A stretch of DNA of 58,424 bases from Hyphomicrobiales bacterium. GTDB lineage: Bacteria > Pseudomonadota > Alphaproteobacteria > Rhizobiales > Methyloligellaceae. The translations under genes and the position numbers were made by a program. The notes beneath the pieces are model-generated. The model searched no databases. It worked only from the letters and a program-made list of their open reading frames with translations, and had not been told where the DNA came from. The DNA is taken from positions 1 through 58,424 of the forward strand of contig JAJFHP010000014.1 of NCBI GenBank assembly GCA_021775555.1, given 5' to 3'. Shown here in pieces: positions 38,265 through 47,230 of the stretch. Positions within the stretch are counted from its first letter, which is position 1. Each line of letters opens with the position of its first letter.

Positions 38265-40955
38265 ATGAACCGCTCCGGGCCTCAAGACAGTCAATCCACG
38301 CGTGATCCGCTCAAGGATGCGCCGCGTTTGCTCGCCCGCAAGGTGCGCCTGGCGCAAGCCGGTATCATGTTCGAGCGGGTCTGGCGGGTGTTGCTTTGGC
38401 CGTTTGCCGTTGCGGGCTGCTTTATGCTCATCACGCTTGGTGAAGTCTGGAGCCTGCTGCCCCCAATGGTGCACAAGGCAGGGATCATCGGCTTCGCAAT
38501 AGCCCTGATCGCTTCGTTCGTGCCGATGATGCGCCTCTCCTGGCCTAGCCGTGAGGAAGGTTTGCGGCGGCTTGAGCAAGTCTCGGGTGTTACGCACCGG
38601 CCCGCTACCTCGTTTGATGATGAGCTTGGTGAAAGCGCCAGCGATGAACAGCGGGCATTGTGGGAGATGCACCGCCAAAGGCTTGCGCAGATGCTCAGGA
38701 AGCTCACCGCAGGGTGGCCGCATCCGCGCCTTGGCCAGGCTGACCCCTACGCGCTTCGCGCAGCGCTTTTGCTGTTGCTGGCGATCGGGTTTACGGCTTC
38801 CGGCGATGCAACATTGCAGCGTTTCGCGTCCGCTTTTGCAATTGGCCCGCAGAACCTCGTGTCCGGGTTCCGGATCGATGCGTGGGTGACGCCGCCAATT
38901 TATACCTCCCGGCCCCCAATCGTCCTGGCGAGCGGTACGGACACGCAAAACATCCGTCAGATCACAACGCCGGAAAAGAGCCTGCTGCTGGTGCGGGTCA
39001 ATGGCCCGGCGGCTTCGCGTCCTGTTGTGCAGGTAGAAGGCAAGACTGGCGGCTTGAAGAAAAATATTGATCCCTCGAGCAGCGAAGACGCCTACGCGGA
39101 ATACAAGATCAATATTTCTGAGCCCATGAGCGTGGTCGTGGGCACGACAGGGCTGGCGCTCGCCACCTGGAATTTCGATGTGATCAAGGATGCCGTTCCG
39201 GTCATTGAGCTGACGCAGGAGCCAAGCCGCGCGCCTCGCGGGGCCATCCGGTTCGCATACCGGGTCAAGGACGACTATGGCGTGGCGAGCGCACAAGCGA
39301 CCTTTGCCTTGCCAGAAAAAGAGGGCACGCCGGGCGCAAAAGCCGAAGATAACGGAGCCAATATCGACCGGCCCATCGAAGAGGCTCTCAAGGCCTTCGA
39401 CCCGCCGCTTATTGCGCTGACCCTGCCGCGCGCCAACACCAAGCTTGCCGAGGCGCGCACCTACAAGGACCTCACCTCTCATCCCTGGGCAGGGCTGAAG
39501 GTGGTGATGACACTGGTTGCGCGAGACCAGGGCGGGCAGGAAGGAAAAAGCGAGCCTTATGAGCTGGTTCTGCCGTCACGGAAATTCACCAAGCCGCTGG
39601 CCAAGGCCATCATTGAGCAGCGCAAGAGCCTGGTGCGCAAGCCCGACGAAAGAAAGCCGGTCGAAAATGCTCTCGCCGCGCTGACCATAGCGCCGGAACG
39701 CTTCATCGATGACAAGGTGCTGTATCTTGGGCTCCGCTCCGCTTACTGGCGGCTGCGCAGCAACAGAACTGTTGAGGGTCTGAAAAGCGTTGTCACACAA
39801 TTGTGGGATTTGGCTCTTCGGATCGAGGACGGTGATTTGCCGCAGGCGGAAGCTGATCTCAAAACAGCGCAGGACGAGTTGCGCAAGGCGCTGGAGGAAG
39901 GTGCCTCTGAAGCCGAAATCGCCCGGCTGATGGACAAGCTGCGATCAGCACTCAACCGCTTCCTGCAAGCCATGGCGGAGAAAGCCCGCCAGAATGGCAA
40001 TCTGGCGAAAATGCCTGAAGGTCTTGGGTCGCAGCAAACCCTGTCGAACAAGGATCTGGAGGAGATGCTGCGCAATATCGAGAACCTGGCCAAGACCGGG
40101 TCCCGGGATATGGCGCAGCGCCTGCTGGATCAGCTCAGCGGCATGATGCAGCGGTTGCAAATGGGACAGGCCAATCCCAATTCCCAAAGCCAGCAGATGA
40201 TGAATGCCGTGCAGGGCCTGGGAGAGGTTATTCAGCGCCAGCAGAAATTGCTCGATGAAACCTTCAAGGAACAACGCAAGAGCCGGAGCCGGAAAGAGGA
40301 TCGCGATGCGCGCGAAGCCCGCCGGAACCGGCAGCGCAGGGCAGAGCAAGATGGCGGGATTGGCCAGCGCAATGGACGGCGCGGAGAACAGGGCCGCCGC
40401 GGTCAGGGCCGTCAAGGCCAGCAGGGTCCGGGCAAGTTCGGCGAGGGAGAGGGGCAGAACAAGGGCAAGGGCAGGGGAAGCGGCAACAAGCGCTACGGCG
40501 CGTTGTCAAACCGGCAGGGCAGCATTCGCGAGCGCCTGGACGGGCTTCTTGAGCAGTTGCGCACGCTTGGAACACGTCCTCCAGAGCAGCTCGAAGATGC
40601 CGGCAGAGCCATGAACGAGGCTGGCGAGGCGCTGGACGAGGAAAATCTCGGGCGCGCCACCCAGCAGCAGACGCTCGCTCTTGACCGTTTGCGCCAGGGC
40701 ACCCAGTCAGTAGCCGAGCAGGTGTTGCAAACCCTCGCCACGCGTTTTGGGCAGGGCGGGCAGCGCAACAAGGACCCCTTTGGACGTCCTGAACGCACGC
40801 AGGGTCCGGATCTGGGAACCTCGGTCAAGGTGCCCGACGAGATTGATATCCAGCGCGCACGCGAAATCCTGGACGAGTTGAGAAAGCGCCTTGGTGAGCC
40901 GTCAAGGCCCATGCTTGAGCTGGATTATCTGGAAAGACTGATCCAGCAGTTTTGA
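38265..40955 (+). CDS. TIGR02302 / DUF4175 membrane protein
   Basis: An 896-residue protein of the alphaproteobacterial TIGR02302 (DUF4175) family. Two or three membrane helices occur in the first ~190 residues (VLLWPFAVAGCFMLITLG; AGIIGFAIALIASFVP; AALLLLLAIGFTASG). A large periplasmic part follows with long helices, a Gln-rich stretch and an Arg/Gly/Gln-rich low-complexity stretch (about residues 675-760). The function is unknown. The ATG at 38265 is preferred; in-frame ATG 38259 and GTG 38238 are alternatives. Confidence 0.85.
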   Translation: MNRSGPQDSQSTRDPLKDAPRLLARKVRLAQAGIMFERVWRVLLWPFAVAGCFMLITLGEVWSLLPPMVHKAGIIGFAIALIASFVPMMRLSWPSREEGLRRLEQVSGVTHRPATSFDDELGESASDEQRALWEMHRQRLAQMLRKLTAGWPHPRLGQADPYALRAALLLLLAIGFTASGDATLQRFASAFAIGPQNLVSGFRIDAWVTPPIYTSRPPIVLASGTDTQNIRQITTPEKSLLLVRVNGPAASRPVVQVEGKTGGLKKNIDPSSSEDAYAEYKINISEPMSVVVGTTGLALATWNFDVIKDAVPVIELTQEPSRAPRGAIRFAYRVKDDYGVASAQATFALPEKEGTPGAKAEDNGANIDRPIEEALKAFDPPLIALTLPRANTKLAEARTYKDLTSHPWAGLKVVMTLVARDQGGQEGKSEPYELVLPSRKFTKPLAKAIIEQRKSLVRKPDERKPVENALAALTIAPERFIDDKVLYLGLRSAYWRLRSNRTVEGLKSVVTQLWDLALRIEDGDLPQAEADLKTAQDELRKALEEGASEAEIARLMDKLRSALNRFLQAMAEKARQNGNLAKMPEGLGSQQTLSNKDLEEMLRNIENLAKTGSRDMAQRLLDQLSGMMQRLQMGQANPNSQSQQMMNAVQGLGEVIQRQQKLLDETFKEQRKSRSRKEDRDAREARRNRQRRAEQDGGIGQRNGRRGEQGRRGQGRQGQQGPGKFGEGEGQNKGKGRGSGNKRYGALSNRQGSIRERLDGLLEQLRTLGTRPPEQLEDAGRAMNEAGEALDEENLGRATQQQTLALDRLRQGTQSVAEQVLQTLATRFGQGGQRNKDPFGRPERTQGPDLGTSVKVPDEIDIQRAREILDELRKRLGEPSRPMLELDYLERLIQQF

Positions 40956-41004
40956 GGCCGGTGGCTTCGGGTCATGTGCTCTTTGGAGCTGGATGCATTG
41001 ATGC

Positions 41005-41024
41005 GGGGAAAGTTCTCTTTCCCC
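41005..41024 (+). terminator. possible terminator hairpin after TIGR02302 gene
   Basis: A perfect 8-base stem (GGGGAAAG 41005-41012, CTTTCCCC 41017-41024) with loop TTCT, about 50 bases after the stop. There is no T-run behind it, so a role as intrinsic terminator is uncertain. Confidence 0.4.
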
Positions 41025-41062
41025 CCGAAATCTGACATAAGGCCGAACAGCCAAGAATTTCT

Positions 41063-41086
41063 GCTATTGTACCAATAGCGGACATT
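41063..41086. repeat. degenerate copy of the dispersed hairpin repeat
   Basis: GCTATTG (41063-41069) pairs with CAATAGC (41073-41079) and runs into GGACATTA, resembling the TAGCGGACATTA half of copies 2 and 3. The rest of the unit is absent. Confidence 0.4.
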
Positions 41087-41256
41087 AAAAAAATACTCTC
41101 AAAGATATTGCAATTGGATGTCCGGAAACCGAGAGCATCGGCTCAATGAACCGGGGACAACCAAGTCACGAACGCAGAAACCGGATCGGTTGGTGGAGAT
41201 AGTCAGTGCAGTTTTGCCTAGCATTCACAGAATAAGGATATTGGGGGAATTTCTGA

Positions 41257-42801
41257 ATGAGCAAAAGTCAAACCACAAAATACAAGGTCGGCCAGGACAA
41301 TGTGGGGCTTTTTGGCCTTGACCTCCATAACCCGGTTTTCTTCGTTTCCGGACTCGTGATTGTCGCTTTCGTACTCATCACTTTGATGTTTCAGGCGGAC
41401 GCGAAGGAGTTCTTCGGCTGGCTGCGTCCGTGGCTGACGACCCAGTTCGACTAGGTCTTCATGATTTCCGGGAACATATTTGTCCTGTTCTGCCTGTTCC
41501 TGATCGTGTCGCCTTTTGGGAAAATCCGGCTAGGTGGCAAGGATGCCACGCCGGAATATTCTTATCCCGGCTGGTTCGCAATGCTGTTTGCCGCCGGTAT
41601 GGGCATCGGATTGATGTTCTTTGGCGTGCTTGAACCGGTTAATCATTTCCAAAACCCGCCGCTTGGCATCGACGCTGCAGACACAGAGGCGGCGCGCAAG
41701 ATCGGTATGGCTGCGACCATTTTTCATTGGGCGCTGCATCCTTGGGCGATCTACGCGATAGTTGCGCTATCTCTGGCCTTTTTCACCTATAATCGGGGCC
41801 TGCCATTGACGATCCGTTCAGCCTTCTATCCGCTGTTAGGTGAGCGGGTTTGGGGCTGGCCCGGTCACGTGATTGATATTCTCGCTGTTTTTGCGACCGT
41901 GTTTGGACTGGCGACGTCTCTGGGTCTGGGCGCGGAACAGGCAAGCGCCGGGTTAAATCATCTGTTCGGCGTGCCCGTCACGATCGCCACCAAGGTCTTG
42001 CTGATCATGGGCATAACCGGGATAGCAGTGGTGTCGGTGGTTAAGGGGATCGATGCAGGCGTCAAACGGCTGAGTGAGATCAACATGATCCTCGCACTGT
42101 GCCTGTTGCTGTTTGTGATCCTTGCCGGCCCGACCATGGAGATCATAGCGGGCGTTTTCACCAATACGATTGACTATCTGAAAGCCCTGCCGTCCTTGAG
42201 CAACTGGATTGGCCGTGAGGACACCAAGTTCATGCACGGCTGGACCACCTTCTACTGGGCCTGGTGGATTTCGTGGTCACCTTTTGTGGGTATGTTCATT
42301 GCCCGCGTTTCCAAGGGCCGGACAGTCCGCGAGTTTCTCATATGCGTACTGATCATCCCGTCCCTGGTTGGCGTTATCTGGATGACGGCTTTCGGCGGCA
42401 CCGCACTTAGCCAGTTCATCAATGACGGCTACACCGGCGTTACCGAGACGGTTACAGCGTGGAAACCGGAGTTGTCGCTTTACAAGATGTTAGAACCGCT
42501 TCCGCTTGCTGGTATTTCATCTTTCATCGGCATCGTGCTGGTGATCGTCTTTTTCGTCACTTCGTCTGACTCCGGCTCATTGGTGATTGATACGATCACT
42601 GCCGGCGGCAAGATCGATGCGCCGGTCTCCCAGCGCGTCTTCTGGGCCGTCTTTGAGGGCCTGGTGGCGATTGCGCTGCTGATTGGAGGCGGTTTGACAG
42701 CGCTCCAGGCAGCCGCCATTTCCACCGGATTGCCCTTCGCAATCGTGCTGGTATTCATGTGTGTCAGTATCTTCATGGGGCTTCGATCAGAAAAACAGTG
42801 A
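41257..42801 (+). pseudogene. BCCT-family betaine/choline transporter with in-frame amber codon
   Basis: Reading from the ATG at 41257 (ribosome site GGGGGA) gives 65 residues of a BCCT N-terminus ending TTQFD, then TAG at 41452-41454, then the same frame continues to 42801. Joined, the product is 514 positions, normal for BCCT. At the stop, relatives normally have Trp, so a single TGG-to-TAG change explains it. The remaining frame is intact, with the signature FYWAWWISWSPFVGMFIARVSKGRT and AMLFAAGMGIGLMFFG. An ATG at 41461 lies two codons after the stop and could restart a 446-residue product lacking the first helix. The gene is either recently inactivated, read through, or affected by a base-call error. 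Substrate by family is glycine betaine, choline or similar. Confidence 0.85.
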
Positions 42802-42829
42802 CGACTGACGCAAGCATCCAGTGAATATA

Positions 42830-42859
42830 GAGGCCCTGCGATAGGCGGGGCCTCTTCAT
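42830..42859 (+). terminator. intrinsic terminator after the BCCT gene
   Basis: A GC-rich stem (GAGGCCC 42830-42836, GGGCCTC 42848-42854) about 28 bases after the stop, followed by a short T-rich tail (TTCATT). Confidence 0.6.
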
Positions 42860-42952
42860 TCTCCATCCCTGCAATCAATATCTGCACATCAACGACAACG
42901 CTATGAGGCCAAACTCAGCCGCCATGCGAACCCATGCGCGCGTGCGCGGAAC

Positions 42953-43204
42953 TCAGAACAAAACCGGCAGCAAGCTGATGGCCACCATGATGCCCACCAT
43001 GACGAGGAACAGGCCGAAGATGCCGACCACCATTATTGCCGTTTCGTCATGTTTGTATCCGGCGATGGTGGCGATGAGCGGCCAGAACAAAAGTGCTCCC
43101 ATGGCCCACAACCAGGGCAGTTTCCCGCCATGTCTGCTCACCACCAGGTAGACCCACACCGCCACGGCGAGGGAAATAATAAAGCCTATTGCGCCGCTCA
43201 TCAT
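42953..43204 (-). CDS. small three-helix membrane protein
   Basis: An 83-residue hydrophobic protein with three predicted membrane helices (about residues 3-22, 30-48 and 57-80). No family is recognised. An ATG one codon later is an alternative start. It is convergent with the BCCT gene. Confidence 0.6.
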   Translation of the reverse strand: MMSGAIGFIISLAVAVWVYLVVSRHGGKLPWLWAMGALLFWPLIATIAGYKHDETAIMVVGIFGLFLVMVGIMVAISLLPVLF

Positions 43205-43432
43205 GATTGACTTCTCTCGATTCCCCCGATCAGAGCCAACTCACATCACCATTCTGTGCTGAATTAAGTTACCGCAGGTTGGGCCCCATAGGTAGCCCAC
43301 TGGCTGTGCAAAAGTTGGCATCGCGGAAAAGGAGGGAGGTCAGGAGCCGCAAACGGCCCTAGTGTCCGCCGGTGTTCCGGTGTATGAGATCGCCTCACTT
43401 CCCAGCATGTGCACTACAGATCACAGTCAGCC

Positions 43433-44437
43433 ATGAACGAACCTGCTCCCGCGAAATCATCGAGACGAAAGCAACGTGCCTTTGGTGTGATCACGGCCCT
43501 TATTGCTCTCGTTCTTGCATTAGTGGCCCTGGAGATTTGCGGGCGTATTTTCCTGCCCGGCGCACGCGATCTGGAAAATCTCGTCATTCGGGCACCAGGC
43601 AATGATTCACGCGCCTATTTGCTCAAACCCGGTGCGCGGGTTGGTTTCAGAGGCCTGAATGACCGGTTTGAAAAGCCGATTGACTGGCAGGTCAATGACC
43701 AGGGCATTCGGTCCGATCGGCCCATCCCTCCAAAATCAGACAAGTTCCGCATCGCCACATTTGGCGACAGCGAGGCCTTTGGCTGGTCGATGCCACTGGA
43801 GAAGACATTTCAGAGGCGCATGGAAAAGATCGATGAAAATATCGAGGTCATCAACTATGGCACCCCGGGATATAACGCTGAAAATGTCGCCGATAACATG
43901 GCAGAAGTACTGGCCGAACTCGATGCCGATTTCGCGATCTACCTTGCTCACAAGAATGATCGAAATCCACCCCTGACCTATTCCCCAATTCTCTCAAAAT
44001 CCTATCTGCTGGTTGGCGCACGCTTTGCGTATTTCAGGTTGAAGCGTCAGTTTTTCAGAAAATCCGAAGCCGAGCGCTACTCACCCGAAAGCTTCAAATA
44101 TTTCGCATACCAGGTGGATCGCATGATCAGCATTACCCGGGCCGAAAAAGTTCCTTTGATTATCAGCTACATATCCCGGCGTATCCCGATGGCGTTTCCA
44201 CAGCTTCATGAATTCGATGTGCAATCGCTGAAAGATGGAGAGATGGACCTGTACCAGCCGGGTTTCCAGGTTGGAGTTCTCAACCTTGAACACGGCTGGA
44301 AAAAATATCCAAGGGTCGATTTTCATATGGGGCAGGAAGGGCATCGCGAGACGGCGGAAAAGCTTTGTCTCATGATCTCCTCAGGACGCAAAGACAGCTG
44401 CGTCCCACCCTATTGGCGCGACGCGCGCGGGCAATAA
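43433..44437 (+). CDS. membrane-anchored SGNH-hydrolase-like protein
   Basis: A 334-residue protein with an N-terminal membrane helix (about residues 16-36) and a periplasmic SGNH-like domain. Block I is FGDSEAFG with Ser113, block II is NYGTPGYNAENV, a block III Asn is likely in HKNDRNPP, and the late His is in DFHMGQEGH. This fits GDSL-type esterases or acetyl-transfer enzymes acting on sugars. The substrate is unknown. The ATG at 43433 is chosen over an earlier in-frame ATG at 43409. Confidence 0.72.
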   Translation: MNEPAPAKSSRRKQRAFGVITALIALVLALVALEICGRIFLPGARDLENLVIRAPGNDSRAYLLKPGARVGFRGLNDRFEKPIDWQVNDQGIRSDRPIPPKSDKFRIATFGDSEAFGWSMPLEKTFQRRMEKIDENIEVINYGTPGYNAENVADNMAEVLAELDADFAIYLAHKNDRNPPLTYSPILSKSYLLVGARFAYFRLKRQFFRKSEAERYSPESFKYFAYQVDRMISITRAEKVPLIISYISRRIPMAFPQLHEFDVQSLKDGEMDLYQPGFQVGVLNLEHGWKKYPRVDFHMGQEGHRETAEKLCLMISSGRKDSCVPPYWRDARGQ

Positions 44438-44442
44438 TCACA

Positions 44443-44820
44443 CTAAGTAGTCTCTCCCAGCGCGGCCTTCACCTCTTCCCTGATCTGCGCCAGCGTGAAG
44501 GGTTTTTGCACGATGCCTTTAATGAGGGCTTCAAGCCCGTAAGCCCGGTCGCGATGCTCCGCATATCCGGTCATCAGCAAAATGGGCAACTCGGGCTGAT
44601 CGCGCGCTGCCTGTAATGAGAGCGCAACACCGTCCATGACCGGCATCCTGATATCGGAGAGGAGCAGGTCAAACTCCTCGATCGGGGAGAGCAGCTTTTC
44701 CAGCGCCTCGCCACCGTCATGCACGGGCACCACGTCATGTCCGTCCATTTCCAGCGCCCGGCGCACGAAATCGCACACCGCAATGTCGTCTTCCGCCAGG
44801 AGAATGCGCGCCATGGCCAA
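44443..44820 (-). CDS. cpdR: CpdR-like single-domain response regulator
   Basis: A 125-residue receiver-only protein. The acidic pair is in LLAEDD and the phospho-acceptor is Asp56 in LLLSDIRMP (Asp54 if the ATG two codons later is used). Sequence and its place next to hpt match CpdR, which when unphosphorylated recruits ClpXP substrates and controls the cell cycle in Caulobacter and relatives. The C-terminus ends GETT. It is last in a minus-strand operon with hpt and the zinc-ribbon protein gene. Confidence 0.82.
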   Translation of the reverse strand: MAMARILLAEDDIAVCDFVRRALEMDGHDVVPVHDGGEALEKLLSPIEEFDLLLSDIRMPVMDGVALSLQAARDQPELPILLMTGYAEHRDRAYGLEALIKGIVQKPFTLAQIREEVKAALGETT

Positions 44821-44852
44821 TCAGCCCCGATATTCGAACCCGAAATATGATT

Positions 44853-45395
44853 TCACACTATTCGACCGACATATGGCAACTCGCGAAATCTATGGGCCAG
44901 GTCCATGCCATAGCCGATGACGAAAGCATCAGGACACTTGAACCCGCAAAAATCAGGGCTGATCTCAACCGCGCGTGTTACCGGCTTGTCCAGCAAAACA
45001 CATGTGGCGACACGGCTCGCGCCGCGTGAGCGGATCAAATCCGAGGCAAAGGCGAGGGTGCGGCCTGATTCCAGAATATCGTCGATCAGAAGGACATCGC
45101 GTCCGGATATTTCAGCCTTGATGTCACTCAGGACTTCCACCTGGCCTGAAGAGCGCGTCTTGTCGCGGTAGCTTGACAGGAAAATAAAATCGACCTCCGG
45201 CGCCGTTCCGGTTTCGTGGAGCGCACGCAGGAGGTCCGCGCCGAAAATGAAAGAACCTTTGAGGATAGGTACGATCAGTAGATTGTTGAAACCGGCATCA
45301 GTGATTTCGCGAGCAAGTGCACGTGTTCGCGCCGCAATTTTTTCGGCGCTGAAGAGAACCTCGATAGTTTCACCACTTGCCGCGACCGGGCTCAT
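44853..45395 (-). CDS. hpt: hypoxanthine phosphoribosyltransferase
   Basis: A 180-residue purine salvage enzyme that joins hypoxanthine (or guanine) and PRPP. The PRPP-binding motif is VLLIDDILESGRT. VPILKGSFIFGADLLRAL and FIFLSSYRDKTRSSG are typical of the family. It lies 32 bases before cpdR and 12 bases after the zinc-ribbon protein gene. Confidence 0.93.
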   Translation of the reverse strand: MSPVAASGETIEVLFSAEKIAARTRALAREITDAGFNNLLIVPILKGSFIFGADLLRALHETGTAPEVDFIFLSSYRDKTRSSGQVEVLSDIKAEISGRDVLLIDDILESGRTLAFASDLIRSRGASRVATCVLLDKPVTRAVEISPDFCGFKCPDAFVIGYGMDLAHRFRELPYVGRIV

Positions 45396-45407
45396 AAAGC
45401 CTCTTTC

Positions 45408-46415
45408 TCAGCGCACCTTGGCGAAGCGAACCTGGACGTCGCGGATGGATTTTGGCGGGGTTGGAATCTGGGCCGAGAATTTGGTGTGCTTGCCGGGCTG
45501 AAGAAGCTCCGAGCTCACATCGGCGGCCCATTGATAGACTTCAACCTTTTCCTTGGTGCGCAGGCCGAACACAACCGTAGGCACCTTCAGCGGCCTGGAT
45601 GTAACATTCATGATTTTTCCAAAGACCTCGAGCACCGGGCGACCCGCGCTCGTCTCCCAGGAATATTTCACATCCGCGAATTCAAGCCCGCGCACATTGA
45701 CTGGCAGGCCGAAGCTCTCATAGGCAGATGCTGCCCCGGGCAGTGCACTGACGACATTGGTGCGCTGGAAATAAGCAAGGCTCATCACCCCGGCCATTAC
45801 GAGGCCCAGCCCGGCCCAGCCTGCCGCCACGTTGCCCATAATGGGCCCGCGCCGTTTCTTGGCCTTGCCGATAACAATTGGCGGGCTTTCGTCTTCCTCG
45901 CTTTCGGCTTCCCCGGTCTCGGCATCCAGGCCCGGTGCTTCTTCTACAGTTGCACTCGGAGCCTCCTCGACAGCGGTGGAGAAGGCCTCCTCAATAGCGC
46001 TATCGCTCAATTCCTCTTCAGCTTCCCCGGCATCGGCCACAGATACCGGGTCAAACTCCGTTTCAGTTTCAGCTTCGGCTGCAGGTGCAGGATCGAACTC
46101 TGGATCAGCTTCTGTTTCAGCCACAGCTACAGGATCGAACTCAGCTTCTTCGGCAGGTTCGGGTGCGGGGGCTTCTTCCGCCACGGTGGCTGGTTCAGCT
46201 TCCGGTGGTGACGTTTCTTCCGGTAACTCTTCTTCTCCCATGAAGACGATTTCCTCGTCTTCGAAATCTGCAAGAGAAATGTCGGGTTTTTCCGGGGCCA
46301 CGTTCATGGCGGTCCAGACATGCTGGCAACTGGCGCAACGCACCTTTCTGCCTTCCGGAGGCAGCTCAACCGGAATTTCGTAACTGGTCTCGCAATTTGG
46401 ACATTCCAGGATCAT
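45408..46415 (-). CDS. MJ0042-type zinc-ribbon membrane protein (DUF3426)
   Basis: A 335-residue protein. The N-terminal zinc ribbon has CPNC and CASC pairs (residues about 4-32, MJ0042 type). An acidic Glu/Ala-rich low-complexity stretch runs from about 45 to 180. One membrane helix lies near 197-217, and the C-terminal part is a DUF3426-like beta domain. The function is unknown. It starts the operon with hpt and cpdR and is divergent from ftsE, a conserved alphaproteobacterial arrangement. Confidence 0.88.
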   Translation of the reverse strand: MILECPNCETSYEIPVELPPEGRKVRCASCQHVWTAMNVAPEKPDISLADFEDEEIVFMGEEELPEETSPPEAEPATVAEEAPAPEPAEEAEFDPVAVAETEADPEFDPAPAAEAETETEFDPVSVADAGEAEEELSDSAIEEAFSTAVEEAPSATVEEAPGLDAETGEAESEEDESPPIVIGKAKKRRGPIMGNVAAGWAGLGLVMAGVMSLAYFQRTNVVSALPGAASAYESFGLPVNVRGLEFADVKYSWETSAGRPVLEVFGKIMNVTSRPLKVPTVVFGLRTKEKVEVYQWAADVSSELLQPGKHTKFSAQIPTPPKSIRDVQVRFAKVR

Positions 46416-46573
46416 AGAGTATCCCGTTCTTCATGTTGCGGATTCGTCGAGGGCATGAATTTCTTATTCTATCCCCACGGGCCCTTTGCAAGCCGAAATT
46501 CGTTGATACGGCAGATGTCGTCCAGCATAAAGGCTTATTGTTCAATGCTCATTTTGCGCCGGGGCAGTTTTAA

Positions 46574-47230
46574 GTGATCCGCTTTGAAAATGTCGGTCTG
46601 AGATATGGTCTGGGGCCTGAAGTGCTCCGGGACGTTGACTTTCACCTGGTGCGCGGGTCGTTTCATTTTTTAACTGGACCCTCGGGCGCGGGGAAGACCT
46701 CGCTTTTGCGATTGCTGCTTATGTCACTCAGACCAAGCCGCGGGCTTATTCACCTGTTTGGCCAGAACTGCGCCGATTTGCCATCACCCGAAAGGGCCGA
46801 TCTGCGTCGCCGTATCGGGATCGTGTTTCAGGACTTCCGGTTGCTCGACCATCTGACGACCTGGGAGAATGTGGCGCTTCCCTTGCGGGTGTTTGGCAAG
46901 AGCGAGGCGTCTTATAGCGAAGACGTGACGGACTTGCTGAAATGGGTCGGACTCGGTGATCGTATGACCGCCTATCCCGAAGTGCTGTCGGGTGGGGAGA
47001 AACAGCGCGCGGCCATCGCCCGCGCCGTGATCGGTAAACCGGAATTGCTACTTGCTGACGAGCCAACAGGTAATGTTGACCCGAATATGGCGAACAGGCT
47101 GTTACGGCTTTTTATTGAACTGAACAGGCTGGGGACATCGGTCATTATCGCGACTCACGATTTCCAGCTCATGGATCAATGCGACGCTCCACGTATGGTG
47201 CTGAATGAAGGAAATCTTGAAGTTCGATAA
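46574..47230 (+). CDS. ftsE: cell division ATP-binding protein FtsE
   Basis: A 218-residue ABC ATPase. Walker A is GPSGAGKTS (near residues 36-44), the signature is LSGGEKQR, and Walker B is LLLADEPTGN. With FtsX it controls peptidoglycan hydrolases at the septum. It starts with GTG at 46574. Its end overlaps the ftsX start by 26 bases. Confidence 0.95.
   Translation: MIRFENVGLRYGLGPEVLRDVDFHLVRGSFHFLTGPSGAGKTSLLRLLLMSLRPSRGLIHLFGQNCADLPSPERADLRRRIGIVFQDFRLLDHLTTWENVALPLRVFGKSEASYSEDVTDLLKWVGLGDRMTAYPEVLSGGEKQRAAIARAVIGKPELLLADEPTGNVDPNMANRLLRLFIELNRLGTSVIIATHDFQLMDQCDAPRMVLNEGNLEVR

Larger units (their letters stand above)
40956..41256. other. gene-free stretch with two hairpins
   Basis: No convincing gene is seen. 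A hairpin at 41005-41024 could end transcription of the TIGR02302 gene, and a degenerate piece of the dispersed repeat lies at 41063-41086. The promoter of the BCCT gene should be in the last ~150 bases. Confidence 0.5.

Noticed and set aside
38244-39482. Minus-strand open frame of about 410 codons opposite the TIGR02302 gene
   Set aside because: Low-complexity Arg/His-rich product with no family likeness, wholly antisense to a recognised gene.
41118-41321. Short plus-strand open frame (67 codons) overlapping the BCCT start
   Set aside because: No ribosome site, no family likeness, and it overlaps the well-supported BCCT start in another frame.
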